DNA of 64,000 nucleotides from Loxodes magnus. Its lineage: Eukaryota; Ciliophora; Karyorelictea; Loxodida; Loxodidae. Shown one piece after another: positions 50,734 through 61,240 of the stretch (within the stretch, counting starts at the first letter, position 1; each line of letters opens with the position of its first letter). The position numbers were made by a program, and so were the translations under genes. The notes under the pieces were generated by a model. It did not search any database and was not told the origin of the DNA. It worked only from the letters and a program-made list of their open reading frames with translations. The stretch covers positions 620,001-684,000 of the forward strand of contig CAMPDV010000099.1 in the NCBI GenBank assembly GCA_946699065.1, read 5' to 3'.

Positions 50734-52775
50734 TAAATCAATTAAATAAATACATTAAGCAAAACCAAATCATAACTTATTATCAACTCCATTCTATGTC
50801 TTCTATTTTATATAATTATATTTGAATATCAAGTTATTAAGATTTGATAAACATAGACAATTAAATTTAAAAATAAAAATAAATTTATTAATGCTTTTTA
50901 AGATAGAAGTTAAATAGGCAAGATTAGGTATAATTTTAAAAAGAAATTATATTTTCCAAAGAAATTTAACATTCTTAGCTTACAAATATTTTTCAAAGCT
51001 AATTTTTAGTTGATTCTATTTATTTATTTAAGAAGTGAAATTAGGATGTTTAGGTTAAACAAAATAAATCATTAAATCAAATTAAAATTTGTATAAAGCT
51101 TATTTGAGGAAGGGTGCTGATGGTTTAAATTAAATTTAAGGACAATAAGATTAAGTCTGATTAGATCGTTTTATGCTTAAGTTCTTTATATTATAATTTT
51201 TTCTTTTACTGACTTTCTTTTTTTAAACTTGCCCAAAAAATAATAAAATCAGATCAAATAGCAATAATCATAATTATATTCATTATTTTTATTTAATCTC
51301 TACTAATAAATATTAAATATTTAGGATTTAAGAAATCGTTAGTAACTTTAAAATGAGATACTTAAGAAAAGACATTGAAAATATAAAATGCTTATATTAA
51401 CTGACTAATAGATATAATATTTTTTAGGTTAAGATAATACATTAACTATAGAGAAAAAAGTATTATATATCTACAGATCTAAAATAATAAAAGGCAAATA
51501 TCTATGCGTTTATTATAATAGTCTCTATTTTATTATTATTTCCCCTTTTGTCTGATTAAAGTAAAATAGAACAAAATGAAAGGATTCCAATTTTTTTTCT
51601 TTTAGTTAGACTAAATAAATTTTAATTTTCTTTGTACTAGTCTTCGTGTTTTATTTTTATAATTAATATTAAAAATATTTTAAAGATAAATTGATAAAAA
51701 TTGAGTGTTAGAAAGGCGAAGCATACTCTTATTAACTAAAATATTCCCAAATGAAATTTTACAGCAAAAGTTGAAAAACTAGATAAGTTTATTGTTTAGC
51801 TTTATAATAGTCAGCATTATAATTTAATTTTATTGTTCTGTATTTTATATCCCCTTTACACTTTAAGTTATTCCTTAATTCTTAAAAAAAGTGAAGAGTT
51901 ATTAACAGAATTAATCTATAGGAATCTAATAATGGCTGCAAAATTTTCATTTTATAAATGTAATAAGAAAGAATAGATAGATACTTTAAAATTAACTAAG
52001 GAATTATAATTTTTAAATTAAAAGATACTAGATATAAGATAAAATCTTACCTATTAAGTAAGTTTAGTTAAAGAATCTTTCTGAAAATAATTTTTTTTGA
52101 AATAAATTTGTTTGCAAAGAAAGTTGAAAATGATTAAATAAAATTTTAAGCTTTTTAAAAGGATTTTTGCACAAAATTGCTATGATTTAAAAAATAAAAA
52201 AATAGTTAATTAAAAATTATAAAAAAGTGATTACAAAAAGGCAGATAAAAAGGCAAAGTCTGAATTATGTTAAAAGGTATATAATTTTTCAGAATTGAAT
52301 AAAAATTTTTGAGAAAAGTTTTAAATCTGAAATAAACTTTTATATTCAAAGAAATATTTATATAAAAGATAACTTCAAGGTAATTAAAGAATGAATTAAA
52401 ATACCTCTTAGAACACAAGATTTAATTAGCTTTATAATCCTTCTAACTAAATAAAATCTAATAATTTATCAATAATTTCATTTAAATTAATAGTTTAAAT
52501 TAGCGATATTTAAAAAATTTCCTTAGATTTAATTTAAACAGCATGCATAATTTATTTCCTTTATAATAAAAGTAAATAGTAGATTATCTGAAGTTAATTT
52601 AATAATAGCAATATAAATTTAGCAGCTTTAAGTTTCTATTTTAATATAAGCTTTTATTTAATTAATATTAATTATTATTTATCTTATTTTACTTTAGTTA
52701 TAAACTTTGATCTTAATCATTTTTTAGAGTTAATGATACATTAAGAAATTATTTTAAACTTTTTGAAGTAAAGAA
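50734..52775. other. AT-rich region between RING and caspase copies
   Basis: Short open frames with hydrophobic segments occur at 51120-51356 and 51353-51694 in overlapping frames, but several frames look equally plausible, so no gene is called. The rest is A/T runs. Confidence 0.35.
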
Positions 52776-54716
52776 TCACTTTTTCATTCTGGAAATTTAT
52801 TCAAAATTTAAATATTTGACAGTTTGAAAATTTTCTTTATAGCTATAAGCTTAAATTTTTTTTCTCTATATATAAGCTGTTTAATAATAATTTCTAATAT
52901 GAGAAATAAAATATGATAATTGGTGTAATAGCATGGAAATAAAATTACTATAAAAGCTTAATTAAGAAGATTTTTACAAAACCAGCCAAGTTTTTTTTCT
53001 CAAATCATAACTGTAGAGATACATTTCCCCGTCATACTAAAAAACTAATTTTCCATTTTAAATTGGCTGAGTGAAACAGAAACCATAACTATTAAAATTT
53101 TAGCCACAAATATGAATGGTTTTTAAGTCAAATTGTTGAGTTTATAAAGTGGAACTATTAGCATATATCAGAAAAGAGGCTTGATGGGGTATGTAAATTG
53201 CATTAGCTTGTGCTTCTTCTGATAACTTTTATTCACAAGTATTTCACTCGTTTCTTTGCTTATCATATAATTAAATTAAGTCGATCTTATTACCTTGCCA
53301 TAAGCTATATCCTCCAAAAATATAAAGCTCTTATTCTGTTTAATCGCATCCGAAATTTATAGTTGAATTCTGAATAAATTCGATTTATTAAAATTTTTTA
53401 GATTTCTAATTAAATACTTCACATTCTTCTACTCCTAAGTTTTATAATTTATTATTTTTTTGCCCTGAAATTATATAAACATTCTCCTTTTTATCTCAGC
53501 TAGTTCTATGATAATATCTTTATAATTACATTTCATATTACTAAATTCCTTTTTCGGAATACAAATCGAATCTGGATTAGTTCGAAAAACATCCACCAGA
53601 TATTATTAAATCTTCATTGCTTATTTATTCAATCTAAGTAAAGTGAAGCTCCGTAGCTACTATATCAATTTTTTGATGATTAAAGCTTTAATTTAGGAGT
53701 GAATATGATATTTTAGTTTGATTTACTTTGCTCACTGTGAGAATATTTTAAACAGTAAATTCTCCTGAATCTATATCTATTTACTCTTAAGTAAGAATAA
53801 AATCACATTATGAATTATCAAAAAATTCCCCTTAAAACTTGTTAAGCATTTCATTTAAACAAATTTATTTAGGAATAGAAATCTTTTGAGTCTTTTAATT
53901 TTTAATTCTTTCTATAAATTCTATGGTCATGTTAGAACCTCTAGAGGTTCCAACACATTCTTAATTTTCTTCACATGAGAACAAAAGCATCAGATTGCTA
54001 CTATAATCTTACTTTATTCTTTTAATACCTTTTAGTTCAACTCTACAGCAGTCGAAAAAGGCAAAACAGACAGAATTAGGTAAACTAGCTAATTCAACTG
54101 CATATTTAACTAAATTAATACGATTTGCTTAAAAATCTAAGCCAAAAGTAATATTTTAATTTGAGTCATTTTTTTATAAACTTCCATGTCCAGAATAATA
54201 AAAGAATATTTAATTCTTACATTCCTTATCCTCTTAAATTTCTACCTTTACTTAATTTAAGATGTCTTCTATTTCACTTACACTTTTATCAAGACATTTA
54301 GTAACTTTAAAATTGAATTAAGATAAACAATTTGAAATCAGTTCTAAATCTTTTTTAGGACATTCCAAGTTTTATAATTTATTTTCATATTTGGAGCAAG
54401 CAACACAAATAGCTATATTTTAAAGACGCTATTCAAAATCTTGCTTATCATTTATGCTTTCATAACTATTTAACTATGATTATATCTATTATATCTAGTT
54501 CTGTTCTTATAATTTTATTTCTAAAGAGTTTTGATTTTGTTAACTTCCTTTTTTCATAATTTCGTGTTCATCTTTTTGAAATTAAGTTAAAGAAAATTAT
54601 TCTTTATTTAGCATCTACTAATTTGGATTATTTGTTAGCTTTTTATTATTTCCTTTTTATTCTTCATAGCATTATTGCTAAGATTATGCGTTCTTTATTG
54701 CATGCAGATTATCCAT
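52776..54716 (-). CDS. Caspase-like protease with Kelch repeats, mosaic paralogue
   Basis: A 646-residue frame runs from ATG at 54714-54716 to TGA at 52776-52778. Residues 1-85 are Gln/Asn/Lys-rich and unrelated in DNA to the array N-terminus, which is longer. From about 54,458 down to 53,088 the DNA is nearly identical to the array genes. This stretch includes the catalytic YYSGHG (His177), FFDCCR (Cys223-Cys224-Arg225) and the TGA-encoded Kelch Trp. Beyond 53,088 the last Kelch blade continues at protein level but is diverged in DNA. The Kelch homology ends near a TAA after Trp-Leu-Val-Leu. The roughly 60 residues from there to the TGA have no counterpart, so the true stop may be earlier. 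The sharp borders suggest gene conversion with an array copy. Confidence 0.75.
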
Positions 54717-56580
54717 TTTTATTTTGAAAATAAAAATTATAAAATAACTTTCTTTTAAGCAAACTACTTGAATGCTTCTCATTTTTAACATAAAATAATT
54801 ATTTTATAATTTAAGTTGAACTAGAAACCTTTAATCAATTAAAGTTAGCATTATTCTGAACTTTCTTAGTTTGAGCGAAAAATTTAAGATATAAAATAAA
54901 AGTTAGCAATGAAAAGAAAAGTAAAAAGGTTTACTTTTTTAGACAGCGAAGCATCCAAAACTCATAAAGTTAAAACAGGACGAAAATAAAACTAATTTTA
55001 ATCATAAAATATCAGAAATTTTAAGCATGCTGCTTATTAAATTAAAAGAATATAAGAAAAAGTATAAAAAGATTGGAATATCTTCATTCATTTTAAATGA
55101 AACATTCTCGGAAAAGAAAGTTTCTTAAGCTATTATCTTAACTTTATTTAAATATATTCATTTATTCAGTTGCTTATTTAAAATATTTGTATTTATCTCA
55201 TTAAATAATAAATAAAATTTAGATTGTATGCTATATTTATAAAAGGCCTTTTAAAAATTAAAATTTAGAATAGCGTAAAGCTAAAGTTTGAAGTTATTAA
55301 AATTTCTATATTTTAATAATTTTTAGATTTATTACATCGAAAGAAATAAAAAAGATGCGTTTTCTGTTTATAAGAATAGGACTATATAGATCCAAATAGC
55401 TCTAGCAATTTATATTTATAAGTAAATAAATTAAAATAAAAAGTAGCTAAATAGCATAATTATATAAAATTTTAAAAGTTGATAATTATAAAATTATTAA
55501 TTCAAATTAAAGATTCTTTAAAAAAAATAATTTTGCTTGCTTAAAATATCTAAATTTACTAAAAATGGGTGAAAAGGATTAAAATCTATAAGATAAATGA
55601 CGTAAATTAATTTAATAAGTATTTATTCGACGATTATTTAAGCATGCTTTAGGAGCTATTTAATCTAGTTTTATGGAAATTCTTTAAAACTTTAATCCAA
55701 ATAATTGTAATTTAAATAAATTTGACTATTTAGAATTACGAAAATTAATTTTTTTTCTAGTTTAATTTTTTTAAATTATATGGCACATTAAAATTTGCTC
55801 ATAAGTTAATATTTAAGAGTATCGCTAAAATTTTATTTTTAGATTTCTGGTTATTTCATTAAGCTTTAAAAAATTACCTAAAATAGTTGCATTTAGACAC
55901 CTTTTATTTTAAATTTATTTCACAAAAAAACTGAAAAATTCCTTTCCTCTTTCCTTCATTTTTTAAATATCTTTTTTATTTTAACTAAAACTTCTTGCTT
56001 ATAAAGTTTTAACAAAAAAGCAATCTTTCAAAATTATAAAGATCTTAGTTAAATATTTGATGACAACAAATTATTTTATCTATTTAAGTATTAAAAAAGA
56101 CTAAAAGGTTTCTTTAAATTTCAAATACAATACAATTTTTCATATTTTCACTTTTTTTTCTTTAACTAGATACAATAAAAAATTATTAAATTAAACTAAT
56201 TTATTTAAATAATAGATAGCTAATAACTCTTATTTTATATATTATATTAATTTTACTATTTTATCTTATAATAATTTTGATCTTAACTTTAATTCTTTTT
56301 TAGTTATAATTATAGCTTTCAATGATATTTTGATTTACTCTTATTTTAATTAAAAAACAGATAAATAAAATTTCAATATTATAATTAAGATTTGTTTGGA
56401 TGAATTTTATGCTTTACAAGTAGGATAGTTCTATCCTTTTAATCTCTATTGTTCTTTTTTAGTTGAATTTATTAATTATTTTAAATCTAAAATCTATAAA
56501 AATGTTTAGAAATTGCTATCTTGGAAAAATAAAGCTTAATTATTAAATTAAGCAAACAATTATTTTAATTTTTAAAGATT
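54717..56580. other. AT-rich region, no gene seen
   Basis: Long A/T-rich stretch upstream of the mosaic caspase gene. It may hold its promoter. I see no motif-bearing frame, RNA or repeat. Confidence 0.45.
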
Positions 56581-56589
56581 AAGATTAAT

Positions 56590-56900
56590 GTAAAACGTTT
56601 TGCCTCCTTAAGAGCTCGGAATTTTGACTTCTTGAAGTCTTTCTGTACATTACATTAAGCCCTCACAAGAAGCTATATTTGAAGATTGATCTTCTTTGAA
56701 AACAATGCTAAGTCACCATTGTCTATGAAATCCCACGCAGAATTCGCGAAGTTATATACTCCAATCATCCTTATCTAAGCATTATCTTCTTGGAATAATT
56801 AAAAAAGCAAGTCACTTAGCGAAACGATCCAAAGGGCGCAATTTGCCTAATAATAACTTAGATTTTGGTTCCCTGTAATATTCCACTTCAGTACCATATT
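56590..56900 (-). other. Less AT-rich block of unknown nature
   Basis: The base composition changes abruptly here, with many G and C bases. On the minus strand a frame without a known domain (GTEVEYYREPKSKLLLGKL at its start, 56884 downward) is open with a few TGA read as Trp. A second frame, from the ATG starting at 56894, looks equally possible. It could be a gene remnant, an inserted element or an RNA gene. I cannot decide, and no homology is recognised. Confidence 0.3.
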
Positions 56901-57010
56901 TAATTATAACATTTAAAAGATAACTATTTTATTATCATAGAAATTTCTCATAAAATATAAATAAATACATTTTATTATAGAGTGCGTAGCTCTTTTAAAA
57001 AAATGTTTCA

Positions 57011-57144
57011 TACTGACAAGAATGTTTGTTACTGATAAAATTATCAGATACTGGTAGACCTTGTTCAATACTGGTATAATTATTCAGTACTGATAAAAAT
57101 GTTCAATACTGATATAATTTTAGAATACTCGTAATCTTTTCTGC
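57011..57144 (+). repeat. Seven degenerate 19-bp tandem repeats
   Basis: TACTG (TACTC in the last) starts at 57011, 57030, 57049, 57069, 57088, 57107 and 57126, spacings of 19, 19, 20, 19, 19 and 19 bp. The following bases fit a loose consensus TACTGATAAAAATGTTCAA. It lies directly upstream of the duplicated block at 57155-57398. Regular spacing at less than two helical turns could reflect protein-binding iterons or a simple minisatellite. Confidence 0.75.
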
Positions 57145-57154
57145 TTGTTGGAGG

Positions 57155-57398
57155 TCCAAAGACATGGCAGGATTGTGTCTCATTGCATCACCAAAGCAAA
57201 GGACGACATGTGTCAATTATGGGTACTTAAATTCCCCACCTCTGATGAAGCTCGCAATATTTTTTTTTCGTTCCAGAATTAAATCTAAACTAAGCCAGTG
57301 CCGAAGGTCAAATTAACAGATGTCTCGAAGCCAAACCAAAGCAGAGGAAGACATAAATTCGATTATGGGTACTTAACTTCCCCAACCTCTGATGAAGA
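57155..57398 (+). ncRNA. Duplicated ~100-bp GC-richer block, possible RNA gene pair
   Basis: Two copies lie about 145 bp apart, at about 57155-57253 and 57300-57398. They share CCAAAGCA, ATTATGGGTACTTAA, a CCCC-ACCTCTGATGAAG segment and an upstream GTCTC. The copies differ by a one-base indel in the core, so a conserved protein frame is unlikely. The core contains CTGATGA, resembling a C/D-box snoRNA C box. A run of nine T follows the first copy (57260-57268), as in RNA polymerase III termination. No known RNA family is recognised and the strand is uncertain. The alternative is a decayed transposable element. Confidence 0.35.
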
Positions 57399-57444
57399 TT
57401 ACCTTGTTGTTCACCTTCGAACAACCATGGCGGTTTTAAGAAAA

Positions 57445-58329
57445 AATATATAATAAAGTTCATTTTTTGCTAGATTTTAAAAATCTTTTACTATAAATCT
57501 AATAATTTTAATTTCAGATAATTAATAATCCTTAAACAATCAAAAGCTTAATAAATCTATTCTTTTTACTTTAAAAGTTAAGAGTTATATCTTTATATAT
57601 TAGCATACTTTAATTATTTTAATGTTTCTGCCTTTAAATTTAAATTTAGATATTATGATCAAATAAAGTTTAATTTATCTTTTAGACATATACGTATCAT
57701 TCTTTTTTTAGATTTACTCTCTTGATGCAAATTTTAAATTTATTTAAATCTGCTGGTTATTTAATTTTAGAGGAGAAAGGTAAATATAATTTATATACCT
57801 ATAGTTACTATATTTCAAAAATAGCATTAGACTAATTGCTTTACATATTCAGGAATTAAAAGTGCGATTCAAACTAATTTTAAATGAAAAAATTTCATGG
57901 AAGAAGGTATGAAGAACTTACAGTCCTAAAATAAAGAGACTAAAGCATGAATGAGACATTAACTAAAATATCAATTTATAAAAACAGACTCAAAGTCTTA
58001 CTTGACTCCCTATATTAAATTAAAGAGCTACCATATTAAATGCTTTATTACAAGCATTTATTCAAAAATTTAAGCAAATATAAGTAATATTAAAATCATT
58101 AGATGATAGAAAGAAAATAAAAACTCTAATTAGTAATTCAAATGTTTTGGATTATACAGAGGTATTTTTGATAGATAGATAACTGGAAAAAAGTAAGCAT
58201 TTAGGAAAAAAGAAGAAAGAATGTAAAAAATAAAAAAATTGATTTATTTACTAAATTAAACTATTTATTTTAGCAAAAATATAAAGTTAGATATATGAAG
58301 AAAAATTAAAAAAAATTTTATAATATCTT
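57445..58329. other. AT-rich region, no gene seen
   Basis: Lies between the repeat island and the 3' end of the single-copy caspase gene. No feature is recognised. Confidence 0.45.
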
Positions 58330-60606
58330 TCATGCTTTTTTGTTGTTGGGAGAAAGAACAAAATCGCATTCTGGATTATAAATGAATTCACCATTATTTC
58401 TTAATATATCCCATTTTTTTATTTCATTTGGAAGAGATATTTATTAATCTTAGAATCCTTCAATCATTTGTTTAAATCTTAATGTCGTTAAAGAACCTCT
58501 TGAAGTTGCAATTCCTCATTGAAATTCTTCACAAGAATATAAAATCATGAGATTGTTACTGTAGTCAGTCTTAATTTTTTTATAAGTTTTTAATTAAACT
58601 CTGCAGCAATCGAAAAACCCAAAACAAACAGAATCTTTTAAACTTGCTAATTAGTTAGCATATTTTACTATATTAATAACTTTTTCATTTTTATCTATGC
58701 CAAAAGTTATAAATTTATTCTATTTGTTTTTTTATATTCCTCCATGTCCTGAATAATATAAAAATATTTAGTTATAAAAGTTATTTTCACTCTAAATTTA
58801 ACTTTCAACTTCCTAAATAACCTTTTTCATTTCTTTTTTTGTCTTATCTAAACATTTTATAATTTTGAAATTATATTTTTCAAACATAATTTAGATAATG
58901 TCTAGATCCTTTCTAGCACTTTCTAAATTTTCAAATTAATGTTGGTATTAAGAGCAACCAATACAAATTGCAATATTTTAAGTTTTAATAGAATTCTTTT
59001 TTGCAATGTTTTCATCGAAAAATTAGATGAATTAATTTTATTATTCTATAAAAAATTTCCCGAAGCTCTAGTCAATTTAAGTCATTTACCTTTATTGCTT
59101 TTTCATCTATTTTAGAATGAAACTTTTAAGCTCTTAAAAATATTAGGTCATAAAATCTTTCAAGATGTCTCCTCATTTTTATTTTTTCTTTCTAAGTTCT
59201 TAACTGATTTATATTTTTTTGTCCAAAAATTATTCGAATACTAAGTACTTTAAGTTTGAGTCCAGTTAAATGTCAAAAAGTTTCATTTTTATATTAATTT
59301 TGTTATCTATATTTAAACTTATATTTATTTCTGGATTTTCCTCAAACTGACATGAATAGTTATTCTAACTTTGTTTATTTTTATAAAAATCTTCTTTTGA
59401 TTATTACTAAGTTTATGTTCTTATTTACTCTTTTGAGAGCTCCAAGTTTTATTTATTTTTTTAGTAATCAGGTAAAACCTTTAAGCTAGGCTATCTTGAG
59501 TTTAATTTTTTATTATCTTATGCTTCATTTTATCTAAATGTTTATTATGACGACTAAAAGTTCTTAATTTGCTTTTAATTAATTTATTATTGATCTAATT
59601 ATTTATTCTATTATATATATTTTTAAAACTAATCTTAATTCAGTGTACTAGACTTAGGATTAATTTATTAGTTTTTTTCTTTAGTTATTTCTTACATTTA
59701 ATTTATTGGGTTATTCTTCGGAGATTATAAATTTTTTAAATCCTATTTATTCCTATTTTTTTCTTATTATGGTTTATTAATATTATTTTTTTAAGCTAGG
59801 TAAGGCAAATTCTTTATTTATAAATCCGCTTAAACATTCTAGATTTTATTTTATACTTATTTCAGTTATTATGGAGATAAATTTCTCTTTTGCATTTAGC
59901 TTATTTTATTTTATTCTAATTGTTTATTGTCATATCTACTATTTTAAATTTGATCTTAATTAAATTTATTATATTAAGGATCATTTTATGGATCTCTTTT
60001 ATTTAGTTAGGCTGTTTAACTTTTTTATTAAACTTCCTATAAATCTTTTCTAGATTACATCTACTAATCATTTTATCATATTGCTTCATTTCTATAATTT
60101 TATTCCAATGGCTTTAATTATTGTCTTTAAGGGGTGCTTATTCTGTTTTATTAATTTGAAGAATTTCTGACTAATTCTCTCTGTTGAATATTAATTTGAT
60201 TTTTATCTTTTGCTAACGAACTTTTCCAATCCGTAGCAGTATTAATGTATCGTTTATTCTAATCTTCTTAGAGATCTATTTATTTTTGCTTGGAATCCTA
60301 TAGATATCATTGATTTTGAAAATTTTTATCTTAATCGATCTTTTGCTTCGTAGCTTGATTTTTCTGCAAATTTTAAATAGTAAAGTGACGATATTAAACA
60401 TCATAAAGGTTATTTTATAAATTAAAATTAAAATTTCCAGACTAATTTGCTATATTTACGCTCTAATATATAATTGGGACTTAATTCCTTTTGCTAGAGA
60501 TCTAAACTTTTGGTGATTCTAGTCCTTCTCTTTAATTTAAATCTTTTTATGGTGGTTGCTAATATCCTTAATATTATTTTCAGCCTTCTTCTCTTGTATA
60601 TCTCAT
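58330..60606 (-). CDS. Single-copy caspase-like protease with Gln/Asn-rich N-terminus
   Basis: A complete 758-residue frame runs from ATG at 60604-60606 to TGA at 58330-58332, with TAR as Gln throughout and five internal TGA as Trp. Residues 1-450 are low-complexity and very rich in Gln, Asn and Lys, like a prion-type or scaffold region. Residues about 560-750 are the caspase-like domain: IAICIGCSQYQ first strand, catalytic His621 in YYSGHGG, and FFDCCR with Cys667-Cys668-Arg669, then SCEE and TSRGS in the substrate-pocket region. It is clearly homologous to the array enzymes at protein level but not at DNA level, and it lacks the Kelch domain, ending 15 residues after the last conserved motif. 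The terminal TGA at a natural domain end, next to internal TGA codons, supports dual use of TGA. It is probably an older family member outside the exchange zone. Confidence 0.8.
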
Positions 60607-60751
60607 TATAATTTAAATAGTTTTTAATTTCAAATATTTAAGCTAAATTTCTTAAATAATTTTTTTATTTTAAGTATAAAGTAATTTAAAGTAATTACTA
60701 TATATTATAAATAAATTATGATCATAAGTTTCATTATAAAAGTTAAAAATA

Positions 60752-61240
60752 TCAAATTTAAGGCCCCGATTATTTAAAGGTCAACAGCTTAACACACTAA
60801 AGCTTTTATTTTTAGGGAAAGTAATAAAATAAGAGATCTCGCTTCAACTTCACACTAATTTACTAATTCAGCGATAAAGCTAAATATTCTCTGACATGCA
60901 ATAATACAACCAAATAATCTTTTTAAATAGACTGTAAAATTATTTTAGATAAAAAGGTTCTTTATACTTTTCTTAATGTTTCTTATATTTAGAGTATGTA
61001 AATAATAAAGTTTGGATTATGATTCTTTTTATTTAATAATTAAACTTGATCTCTTTAATTTTTTTTAATTATAAATTAAATTTCTAATTCAAATTAATTT
61101 CTACTTGAAATTGCCTTTTCTAATTTTTAGCTTATTAGATTAACTTTTTGATCTCAATCCAATACAGCCATCTAATTATTATGATATAATAAGATATCAT
61201 TAGAATTTATCTTTCAACCTTTGAATTTAATATACCTCAT
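60752..61240 (-). CDS. Candidate small basic protein
   Basis: A 162-residue frame runs from ATG at 61238-61240 to TGA at 60752-60754, with two early in-frame TGA codons read as Trp. It is rich in Lys, Gln, Leu and Ile and has no known domain. It lies upstream of the single-copy caspase gene on the same strand. Another frame through the same stretch looks almost as plausible, so the call is tentative. Confidence 0.25.

Noticed and set aside
52206..52418. 70-residue minus-strand frame
   Set aside because: Low-complexity Phe/Ile/Asn sequence in AT-rich DNA, no motif, and no support from neighbouring frames.
60760..60830. tRNA-like sequence beginning GGCCCCGATT
   Set aside because: No T-arm consensus and no cloverleaf can be drawn.
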